From NCBI GenBank assembly GCA_950097015.1, contig CATNEN010000039.1:8386501-8450500 (forward strand): 64,000 bases of DNA. The letters are read 5' to 3'. This document shows, in pieces, positions 1 to 8,505 of the stretch. Under the pieces are notes generated by a model, which worked only from the letters and a program-made list of their open reading frames with translations, did not search any database and had not been told where the DNA came from. Numbering within the stretch: position 1 is the first letter of the stretch; every line of letters begins with the position of its first letter. Source of the stretch: Macrostomum hystrix. Its lineage: Eukaryota > Platyhelminthes > Macrostomidae. Both the position numbers and the translations under genes were made by a program.

Positions 1-3000
1 GTCCGCAGCTTCTCGGCGGCTGCCGCGTGGCGCTCCCATGCCGCCTGGAGACCCTCGACAGCCGTCAGGCGCAGGGCTTCGCGCACGGCGAAGATCAGGC
101 TGACGGGCGCCGTGTGGTGGTAGCGCCTTGGCGACACGGGCTGGTCCGGCGGCTCGTCGGTTCGGCAGCCCCAGTAGTTGGCCAGCTGCACGGCGTCCAG
201 GTACCAGGAGGGCGGCGGTGAGCGACGGTTCAGAATCTGCGGGACGAGGTTCACAATGCGATTCACTGTTCAAATGTCCCGCTACGATATCAGATCCTCA
301 AATCCCAGCACCCAGATCCTCATATCCTAGCAACCAGATCCTCAAATCCCAGCACCCAGATCCTCAAATCCTAGCAACCAGATCCTCAAATCCCAGCACC
401 CAGATCCTCAAATCCCAACAGCTGGATCCTCAAATCCTAGCAACCAGATCCTTAAATCCCAGCACCCAGATACTCAAATCCCAGCACCAGGGACAACTAA
501 AACCCTCGGGACGCGAAACGAGCCAATTCATGGCAAAAAATCTGAGGGGCTCGCTTAAAAGTATTGTTCTATGGCTTTTTCAAGTTTTCTCTGCTATCAG
601 GCATTAACGGTTAGATTAAATAGTATAGCGAGGCAATGTCGAGTATTTAATTTAAATAATAGGAACCAGTGATATAGTTACATTGTATTTACAATAAAGT
701 AACCGCCATATCAACAGAAAAACTCCAACGGCAAGAAGATAAAAGATGAAAGCAAAGATATAACTCCAACGGCAAGAAGATAAAGGATGAAAGCGAAGAT
801 GAAACTCCAACGGCAAGAAAAAAGAAGCAAATACGGAACTCCAAGGACAAGACGACACAAACAGTCAGTAGCTCGTGCATAAAGGAAACGCTGGAACTTC
901 ACCTACTGAGCATCTAACTTCCGAAGCTTTCTATCATGGGATGTCGTCGGTATTGGTGGGAGTTTTGACGAGCGTCTTACTAGTCCTTTGAAAAAAACGT
1001 TGGCTAGCGGACGGGACACACTGTCCATGCTGAACTGTGTCTTAGTTGGAAAATAAAAGTCCTTAATAACATAAAACAGCTTCTCCACGCGAGTTGCGCA
1101 CGTAGGAGAGTGCAGAATAAAACTGCTGTAGCAGAGACAGGATAAGTCTAATGCTTTACGCACACGCCCATGCTGTCAGTCACTCTCTAAAAGAATAAAT
1201 TTTGGGTTTCAAGTGGTTTGGACGAGACTGGAAGGCAGAATTGAAGCGGAATTATGCAGCTCAGTAATGACAGCAAATGATCTGGTTTCTTACCTGGAGA
1301 ATATTTGGCAGCGCCTTTCTCCATCGCTCCCGCTCCTGTGGATCTCTGGGAAACGCAAATATCCGTGTTCGAACGGCTTCAGAGTTGTAATTTGACGAGC
1401 ACGGAAATGCGCTGCACTTTCTTGGCATTTCATCAAGTGAATAAAAAATGCTTCTCTTGATATAGTTCAGCTTAGCTTCACTGCTGGCCGCAGCTAAAGC
1501 AATTTTAATTTGCCTGATAGCAGAGAAGACTCGAAAAAGCCATAGAACAATACTTTTAAGCGAGCCCCTCAGATTTCTTGCCATGAATTGGCTCGTTTCG
1601 CGTCCCGAGGGTTTTAGTTGTCCCTGCCCAGCACCGAGATCCTCAAATCCCAGCACCCAGATCCTCGAATCCTAGCAACCAGATCCCTAAATCCTAGCAC
1701 CCAGATCCTCAAATCCCAGCACCCAGATCCTCAAATCCCAGCACCCAGATCCTCAAATCCCAGCACCAAGATCCTCAAATCCCAGCACCATGATCCTCAA
1801 ACGGCCCACCTTCTGCCTGGCTGCCTCGGAGAAGGAGATCAGGCCGAGGCCCGGGGTACAGCTGAGGCATTTCTGGCTGCCGGTGTAGACACAGTCGATC
1901 AGCCAGTCGTCGGTGAACAGCGGGACGCCGCCAGCCGCGGCCACGGAGTCCACCAGGAGGAGGCAGCCGTGACTGCGGCAGACTTTGCCAAGCTCGGCTA
2001 GCGGCTGTAGAGCTCCGGTGCTGCTCTCGCCGTGTACAACAAACACCACGCTGGGCTTGTGCTGCCGAAGTGCAGCGTCCAGCTGCTGTGGCGAGAACAC
2101 ACCGCCTGGCTGCTCAGTCAGCAGCACTGGCTTCAGTGACAGCCGGCGGGACAGCTCGGCGAAGCGGTCGCCCCAGATGCCGTTGCGGCAAACCAGGACA
2201 GTCTCGCCAGGCTCCAGCAGGTTCATGCAGGCCGCCTCCATGGCGCAGTGGCCTGCGGAGTGAGTTCAGCTTCATCGATTATTAACTTATGAAGGCCAGA
2301 TGGCAGCTCAGGACGACCATAAAACTCATGGATGCTCACCAGTGCCCGAGATTGCGAAGCTCCAGTCGTTTTCAGTTTGAAAGAAATATCGAATGCCGTC
2401 TTTGACGTCATCCATGATCTGATTGACGGGAAAACTGCTTTGAATCATTTTTGATCATGCATATGCACATGCATGCGGATGCATACTACTAATGAGTAGG
2501 TTATCAGCTTGAAAAATAGAAAAAAATGAATAAACTGAAGCTAATTTAAAATGCCCAAGAATCGTCTGAAAGACCTGAAGCTTGTCTAAAAGAACTGAAG
2601 CTTGTCTGAAATACCTGAAGATCCTCTGAAACACCTGAAGTTCATCTGAAATACCTGAAGCTCATCTGAAATACCTGAAGCTCATCTGAAATGCCTGAAT
2701 ATCATGAAATACTTTAAGCTAATATAAAAGACCTGAAGGCTGAAGCTTGTCTAAAAGAACTGAAGTTTTCTTAAAGACCTGAAGATCCTCTGAAATAACT
2801 GAAGTTCATCTGAAAGACCTGAAGCTCATCTGAAATACCTGAAGCTTGTCTGAAAGACCTGAAGCTTGTCTGAAAGACAAATGAGGTAGCAGAGGTGACA
2901 TCAGGGGTACCTTAATGAATTCCGGGTGCAGATGGCCGAGCAGAGGGGAGGCCAGGGCGGCCGCCACCTCCGGGTGCTGATTGGACGGACCGGGTCCGGT

Positions 3001-3081
3001 GAGTAGTTTTCCAGGAATGCTCAAAGGTCTGAGCAGGGTGGAGGCAGCTCTAACGGCGATGATAGGAAGGCTGGCTGTCAT
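1..3081 (-). CDS. AGXT: Alanine-glyoxylate / serine-pyruvate aminotransferase (partial, 3' end beyond window)
   Basis: This is a PLP-dependent class V aminotransferase that converts glyoxylate and alanine to glycine and pyruvate, in peroxisomes or mitochondria. Four exons join in frame: 3081-2911, 2418-2340, 2252-1810 and 236 to the left edge. The protein starts MTASLPIIAVRAAS, a possible mitochondrial presequence, and continues with PLSIPGKLLTGPGPSN, SGTGHCAMEAA, HGESSTG and VDSVAAAGG. The PLP lysine is in YTGSQKCLSCTPG at about residue 211 (human K209). The last exon reads YLDAVQLANYWGC and YHHTAPVSLIFAVREAL, which align to human AGXT without gaps. The C-terminal part, including any peroxisomal KKL-type signal, lies outside the window. 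The ATG at 3081 is preceded by a strong 3' splice site (CAG ending at 3107), so a 5' UTR intron or a trans-spliced leader is likely. Family assignment is firm. Confidence 0.93.
295..487. repeat. 22-bp minisatellite in AGXT intron 3, left half
   Basis: Tandem copies of a 22-bp unit beginning GATCCTCAAATCCCAGCACC, alternating with a variant that reads CCTAGCAAC. The same array resumes at 1627. It is one array interrupted by a DNA transposon. Confidence 0.9.
721..845. repeat. 41-bp tandem repeat inside the THAP transposon
   Basis: Three copies begin AACTCCAACGGCAAGAAGAT at 721, 762 and 803, an exact 41-bp spacing; the third is truncated. The array lies within the transposon. Confidence 0.85.
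1294..1428 (-). pseudogene. Truncated THAP zinc-finger domain inside the transposon
   Basis: The ATG at 1428 opens MPRKCSAFPCSSNYNSE, followed by FAFPRDPQERERWRKALPN. This is the N-terminal half of a THAP finger: Cys-x4-Cys, then the FP and W positions. The second metal pair should be Cys-x2-His. Reading on gives only QIICCHY and a stop, one residue short of the usual spacing. A GTAAGA donor follows position 1294, so the exon may instead splice onward, but I found no convincing partner exon. THAP domains bind transposon ends in P-type transposases. This copy is probably defective. Confidence 0.6.
1627..1800. repeat. 22-bp minisatellite in AGXT intron 3, right half
   Basis: This continues the GATCCTCAAATCCCAGCACC array found at 295-487, after the transposon. 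It ends a few bases before the AGXT exon 3 donor, at 1809. Confidence 0.9.
2560..2880. repeat. 20-bp minisatellite in AGXT intron 1
   Basis: About 15 copies of a 20-bp unit, GAAATACCTGAAGCTCATCT with variants. They fill most of the 492-bp intron between exons 1 and 2. Confidence 0.9.
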
Positions 3082-3149
3082 TGTGCTCAAGGTTTGAGTA
3101 GACTTGCTGGAAAAAAATTGAAGAGAGGCACACTCTTAGTCGTGTCACA

Positions 3150-3215
3150 GTGCATTGGCCCCTTCATGTGTGGCGCCGTCTCAATTTGACCTGGCCTCGC
3201 CAGGATTCGAACTTA
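3150..3215 (-). mobile_element. Fragment of tRNA-derived SINE (family 1)
   Basis: The short stretch GGCCTCGCCAGGATTCGAAC matches the B-box end of the SINE that recurs through the window. Only the tRNA-like head is recognisable. Confidence 0.4.
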
Positions 3216-3614
3216 TGACCATTAAAATTAACGATTTTTAAATATTAGAAAGTCACTTAATTATTGTAATAAAAATAATAACAGAGTCACACATCGAATG
3301 GATAAGTTACAAGTCAATTTATTTTTACTTGGTTAAGTACATTTAACATAATTTAGACTGCTTAGACTATTGTGATTTTTTGCGGATGTTCATTAAGAAA
3401 ACGAATGGATAAATTACAGACGGGAGAAATGCGTTAAAATGCACGCACAGTGCAAAATGCTTTTAGAAAACATGGAAATTAATTTTATATATACAATCCT
3501 ATAATTATAAAATTAAAAATAACGACTCGATACACAATTGACACTTTAATTGCAGTTTAGCACGTTATAACAAAAATTGAAATGATAAAGTTATCATTTT
3601 CAGCTACGACCAAA

Positions 3615-3965
3615 ACCCGGAAAATTTACGTAGAAAGTAAGAAAGTGAATTAAACCCGGAAAATTTACGTAAGTTTGATTAAAAATGTAAGGTAACGTTG
3701 TTACACGTTGTTAAAATACGCAAATTTACTAAAAACTGAACTCACGTGAACAACGTAGGTTAGGAGTAAAACCCGGAAAATTTACGTAGAAAGTAAGAAA
3801 GTGAATTAAACCCGGAAAATTTACGTAAGTTTGATTAAAAATGTAAGGTAACGTTGTTACACGTTGTTAAAATACGCAAATTTACTAAAAACTGAACTCA
3901 CGTGAACAACGTAGGTTAGGAGTAAAACCTGGAAAATTTACGTAAAAAAGAGTTATTTCAAAAGA
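3615..3965. repeat. 156-bp tandem duplication in the HPF1-AGXT spacer
   Basis: A 156-bp block beginning ACCCGGAAAATTTACGTAG is repeated almost exactly at 3615 and 3771, and a third partial copy starts at 3927. Each block contains a second ACCCGGAAAATTTACGTAAG about 40 bp in, so the short motif occurs five times. The rest of the 3082-4064 spacer is AT-rich and shows no gene. Confidence 0.9.
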
Positions 3966-4064
3966 AAAAGACGTTTTTACGTAATTTTACGTAGTTATGA
4001 AATTTTACGCAAAACCCAAAATTGGTACTCGGACTTTTTCGGCAGGCACAAAGTCGCAGTTCAC

Positions 4065-6989
4065 TCAGCCTTGAAGCCTATATCGCAGTCGAACTGGTAA
4101 ATGTTTGCGCACAATGTCTGCGTACAGCTGCCTACCAACCAGTCCATAGCCGGTGACTAGAAGGCCTTCGATAAGGTCGTCATAGCAACCGATGGCGCTG
4201 GGGACGCTGAGCAGATCCAGGCCGAGCTCCAGACCCATGCCCGGATCGCCTTCGTCGTTGGCGAACTGAACCAGAGTGACCAGCTCGTCAACCGGCTCCA
4301 GCAGGGCCAGCCGGGCCTGCCTGTCCGGCTCCGCGTCGCATTTGGCGGCCACTTTGGCCAGCAGGCGCCGGAGGCTGGCGTCTGACTCAGGCAGCTCGCG
4401 ATAGCCGACACCGTCTGAGTTCAGCGGCACGCAGAGGCCGAGGCCGTTGAGGGTGCGCGCCACCACAGGCGGGCTGGTCTTATCGGGCCGCCTGATGGCC
4501 GCCTTGGTGCCGCTGGCCGGCTGCTGAGCACTGGCAGTGTCCAGCGTGCTCAGCGGCTGGTAGCAGAACTTGGCCAGCCTCTGGAGCAGCTGGCGCTGCT
4601 GCTTATCAACTGATGAGCTGGGCAGGGACCTGGCGCGGCGCTGGGCGTGCACCCTGAGAGAGTAGGAAACAGGGACATGAGCACTGCATCTGCCATATGA
4701 GCTCTTATATAGTGTTTCCACCTTGAGAGTAATAATTTGGTGATACTAAACCCGCAGCCTGCGAGGAAGCGATTCTCCCTGCTTTGCTGACTCCTGAGAA
4801 CACACTCACATAGGATGTGTGTACATCTGCTCTGACTTTCTAATCGTCAGGCAGTGTACACTTTCACTGTGCCTCCGAGGTTGGCCCTCATGGGCGTAAA
4901 TTGCATGACAAGCCTCGATGCCTTCTCTCCGCAGCTTCGCCACAATTTAATGTGGCCTCGCCATAGATTCGAGCTCGGAGACCTTGGTGCGAGAGGAAAA
5001 CGCGTTCACAGCTCTGCCACTTACACCCCCACTCTACACGATATGATCAGGTATTTGAGCTGTTATACTCGTATTTATAAGCAGGGGATTTTTGGTGTTG
5101 TAATGTGGTAAGTTGTATGAGCAGCTAGTGTGGATCATGAGCAGGTGAGTATGAGCAGCTAGTGTGGATCATGAGCAGGTGAGTATGAGCAGCTAGTGTG
5201 GATCATGAGCAGGTGAGCATGAGCAGCTAGTGTGGATCATGAGCAGGTGAGCATAAGCAGCTAGTGTGGATCATGAGCAGGTGAGCATAAGCAGCTAGTG
5301 TGGATCATGAGCAGGTGAGTATGAGCAGCTAGTGTGTATCATGAGCAGAACGGCCCACTCACGCCAAGCTCTGCAGAATATTGTCGCCGAGCCTGACAAA
5401 GGTGCCATCAACGCTGGAGTCGTTGCAGGCTAGAAAAGCCGGCTGCAGCTCGGGCGCGTCCCGCACGTAGCCAATGTGCAGCTCCGACGTGGCATCGTCG
5501 CCTGGACGGTCGCCGACGGCAACAAACAGGGTGAGAAATTCTGGCGGGTCGTGCGCGTAGCGACAATGAGTCAGCCAGTCAAAGTCGCTATTGGCAATGT
5601 TCTGGCCATAGCAGAGCAGAAAATCAAACGGGCCGCATGGCTGCAAGCCGAGCGGTGCCAGTGAGGATTTGAAGGCGTCCACCAGCGTCAGGACTTCAGA
5701 TTCAGCTCTGTGATGGATCGGGTTGACGGACGATATTAATTGTGTATTTGTAATATCGATTGTTTATTAGCGATATTGATTGTTTATTTGTGATATCGAT
5801 TGTTTATTCGGGATATCGATTGTTTATTTGCAATATCGATTGTTTATTCGGGATATCGATTGTTTATTTGCGATATCGATTGTTTATTTGCGATATCGCT
5901 TGTTTATTTGTGATATCGATTGTTTACTTGCGATGTCGATTGTTTATTTGTGATATCGATTGTTTATTTGTGATATCGATTGTTTATTTGTGATATCGAT
6001 TGTTTATTTGTGATATCGATTGTTTATTTGTAATATCGATTGTTTATTTGTGATATCGATTGTTTATTTGTGATAACGATTGTTTATTTGCGATATCGAT
6101 TGTTTATTTGTGATATCGATTGCCTATTTGCGATATCGATTGTTTATTTGCGATATCGATTGCTTATTTGCGATGTCGATTGTTTATTTGTGATATCGAT
6201 TGTTTATATGAGATATCGATTGCTTATTTGCGATATCGATTGTTTATTTGCGATTTCGATTGCTTATTTGCGATATCGATTGTTTATTTGTGATATCGAT
6301 TGTTTTTCGGGATATCGATTGTTTTTTGCGATATCGATTGTTTATATGAGATATCAATTGTTCATTTGTGATATCGATTGCTTAGTTATATTGATTTATA
6401 AAATTTATATTGAGTTTTACTGATAGTATGGATTGCATTTTTATTGTATCGAAAACCTATTGACAATATCGATTGCCAAGACCACAAGTTCAAAAGTACA
6501 CGGATACTGTATGCAAGAACACACTCACATAGGTGAGTACATTTAACCTGACTTTCTCATCGTACTATAACGGTGCTTTGGTGGGTTCGGCCATTTAATT
6601 AGCGTAAATTGCGTGACAATTCTGATTCGCCGTGGACTCGAGCTCAGGAACTTCGATGAGAAAGTTGGACACGTTAACTACTCCACACAGTTTATATTGG
6701 TCATGTTTAACTGTCCATATTCTGCTTACCCTTTAGCAGCAGCAGCAACAGCAACAGAGGCTCCAGAAAGGCAGAACTCGAAAACTCTCAGCAGCTCATC
6801 GGGGAAGCTGACACCGCCGTAGGCGGACTGCAGAGCACGCGAAGCCTCCGAGTCGATCACAGGCAGGACGCGGATGTCAGCAGGCAGGGGAAACTGAGGC
6901 GCAGCCTGCGAGCCAATTAGAAGACGCTTGCTTGAAGGGGCCGAATCTGAGGGCCGGGCTGTCGATTGGCGTTTCTTGGCGCGAGGCAT
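4065..6989 (-). CDS. HPF1: Histone PARylation factor 1
   Basis: HPF1 completes the PARP1/2 active site so that ADP-ribose is attached to serine on histones in the nucleus. Exons are 6989-6730, 5707-5363 and 4653-4065. Phases match (2, then 2), giving 397 residues against 346 in human. Diagnostic stretches are LGLQPCGPFDFLL, YAHDPPEFLTLF, GYVRDAPE, VGYRELPESDASLRR and TLVQFANDEGDPGMGLELG. Asp335-Glu336 (in FANDEG) match human D283 and the catalytic E284, so the protein should be active. The basic start MPRAKKRQ may be a nuclear signal. I see no PBZ finger, which some invertebrate orthologues carry. Both introns are mostly private minisatellites and SINE pieces. A palindromic MITE lies 65 bp upstream of the ATG. 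Confidence 0.95.
4735..5030 (-). mobile_element. tRNA-derived SINE, family 1, in HPF1 intron 2
   Basis: This copy reads, on the minus strand, from a tRNA-like head (GTGGCAGAGCTGTGAACGCG) through the landmarks GGCGTAAATTGCATGACAAG and CTGACTTTCTAATCGTCAGG (plus-strand sense) to a tail with CTGACTCCTGAGAACACAC. At least ten other copies occur in the window. Pol III A- and B-box-like blocks are present in the head. Confidence 0.75.
5119..5350. repeat. 34-bp minisatellite in HPF1 intron 2
   Basis: About seven copies of a 34-bp unit, GAGCAGCTAGTGTGGATCAT followed by GAGCAGGTGAGTAT. They end directly before the HPF1 exon 2 donor at 5362. Confidence 0.92.
5735..6390. repeat. 20-bp minisatellite in HPF1 intron 1
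   Basis: About 32 copies of TGATATCGATTGTTTATTTG, very regular over 650 bp. Because 20 is not a multiple of 3 and the unit lacks stops in some frames, it makes long meaningless open frames. Confidence 0.95.
6510..6700 (-). mobile_element. Diverged SINE, family 1, in HPF1 intron 1
   Basis: ACACACTCACATAGGTGAGT, GCGTAAATTGCGTGACAA and GGACTCGAGCTCAGGAACTT appear in the family order, but with many changes and deletions. Confidence 0.55.
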
Positions 6990-7053
6990 CTTGGCTGGGG
7001 TCTGGAAGATCCTCTATCGAATATAAACGGCCATTACACATCTACGTACATTA

Positions 7054-7284
7054 CGAAAAGTGTCGACTCTGGCGCAGCTCGCTGATTGGCTGGCTGGGTG
7101 GGGTTGGTGTCGGGGTCGGAGGACGGGGTGGGACGGGTCAGAGGTAGGGTACATGGAGGGGATGGGTTGCGTCTGTAGGCCTACCCATTAACTACACTAA
7201 CACGTCCCACCCCGTCCTCCGACCCCGACACCAACCCCACCCAGCCAGCCAATCAGCGTGCTGCGCCAGAGTCGACACTTTTCC
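7054..7284. mobile_element. 231-bp MITE with ~80-bp terminal inverted repeats
   Basis: The left arm (from GAAAAGTGTCGACTCTGGCG) and the right arm (to AGAGTCGACACTTTTC) are inverted copies over about 80 bp, including the GC-rich stretch GTCGGGGTCGGAGGACGGGG. TA lies on both outer sides (7052-7053 and 7285-7286), as in Tc1/mariner-type MITEs. It contains no coding capacity. It lies 65 bp upstream of the HPF1 start codon. Confidence 0.75.
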
Positions 7285-7854
7285 TACTGCTATTAGAAAT
7301 TCCATAAAAACAACAATAGAAAACGCTGAGTCAGTTTGTAAGGAAAGATGCAAATCAGTAATAATCAGGCTTCGTTATTTTATTTGTTAAATAAAATTCA
7401 GCTCACTTTGGATAGTAGATAGACAGTACATTTACACAAGTTAATATTCAATGTGGCTACTGATGAACAACAAATACGTCATTTCAAATTCATGATTTCT
7501 TTAGCTCGTATTGTACCAGAAAATATAAGAACAAGCACTACAATTAGAAAACTGTAGGCCACAACTGTACAGACAAGGTGGCTGCCAAAAGCATTGCGGA
7601 GAGAGATAAAGGAAATTACGGATCCGGATCTGGAAAACACACGTTGTAGCTTCTAGTTTTAGAAATCGAATGGTCACACACCACCGCCACAACTATCGGC
7701 TAGCAGTCCAAAATCGGATAGATTAGCAATCCAAAATGGGGATAAGCTAGCAATCCATTTAACAGGTTTTTAAGCAGTAGACTAAAATACGAGTAAGATT
7801 CGCAATCCTAAATTTAGAAAGACAACAACGGGGGTGTTTCAAATACTCAAGTTT

Positions 7855-8050
7855 TCATTTTTCCGATGCTGACTCGGATGGCTTTGAAAGTTAGTTCATC
7901 GTAAGGGCGGAAAATGTTGATCCATTTGGTGGAATTTCACGAAAGTCGGTCATTCGGTTTGGGAGCAATAGTGAAGTGGGCAGTGCGTGTTTGAAAGATC
8001 CCCGTGGTCTCTCCCCCATAGGGAAAATATCGTGGTCTAACGTTAAGCAG
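7855..8050. mobile_element. Dispersed non-coding element, family 3
   Basis: It shares landmarks GATGGCTTTGAAAGTTAGTT, GGGCGGAAAATGTTGATC and TCGGTCATTCGGTTTGGGAG with copies at 30.1, 35.1, 48.9 and 59.0 kb. No coding frame or clear terminal repeats are seen. It is probably a non-autonomous repeat. Confidence 0.55.
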
Positions 8051-8262
8051 TAATGTAGCTTTTGTCTCGATTTCAAACATTGTTCTTGCTTCGATTATTA
8101 AAAATGAGAACAATTAAATAACTATTCGTATAAGGCTTGGCCAGCCTAACACTATGGTAATAGAGTTAATAAATTTACAATCGGTTAAATTTGCAAGCAG
8201 GTAAAATTTCATGAAGCACAGAAACAACTTATTATCAGTAAATTTGATTGATTTCACAGTGA

Positions 8263-8308
8263 CAAACAAACAAACAAACAAACAAACAAACAAACAAACA
8301 AACAAACA
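8263..8308. repeat. (CAAA)n microsatellite
   Basis: About eleven uninterrupted CAAA units. Confidence 0.97.
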
Positions 8309-8505
8309 GTAAGTGCGAACACAGGGTCAGACAGAAAATAAATTTATCATCATTGTTTGTGAGCACTGGGTCATCACTTCTAATAAAATTATCACAAAAC
8401 TTCTCACTGGCTGTTGATTAACCTGCTAGTTGACCGCACAGCTCATACTGAGCTGAGCACAGTGCACATTGCTGTACAGAGTTAAAATAGCAGTCACCAT
8501 GGCAA

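Larger units (their letters stand above)
488..1626 (-). mobile_element. THAP-bearing DNA transposon with ~115-bp terminal inverted repeats
   Basis: The ends are near-perfect inverted repeats of about 115 bp, 488-605 and 1510-1626, each beginning CAGGGACAACTAAAACCCTC at its outer edge. The 8 bp immediately outside are CCCAGCAC on both sides (480-487 and 1627-1634). An 8-bp target duplication is typical of P and hAT elements, CAGGG termini recall hAT, and an internal THAP finger recalls P-type transposases. The element is 1,139 bp, far shorter than an autonomous transposon, and I see no catalytic domain, so it is probably an internally deleted, non-autonomous copy. It sits inside the AGXT intron 3 minisatellite, whose unit itself contains the duplicated octamer. 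The flush fit of both ends still supports a real insertion. Confidence 0.8.
7290..8505. other. Spacer between CUL5 and HPF1
   Basis: AT-rich. It holds the family-3 element (7855-8050), a short imperfect triple of CTAGCAATCC (about 7690-7760) and the CAAA microsatellite. No gene is seen. Confidence 0.6.

Noticed and set aside
652-902. Three overlapping short minus-strand frames (PLEFHLRFHPLSSC type)
   Set aside because: Translations of the 41-bp repeat inside the THAP transposon.
5119-6390. CRISPR-like regular arrays
   Set aside because: Units are contiguous with no unique spacers, and the genome is animal.
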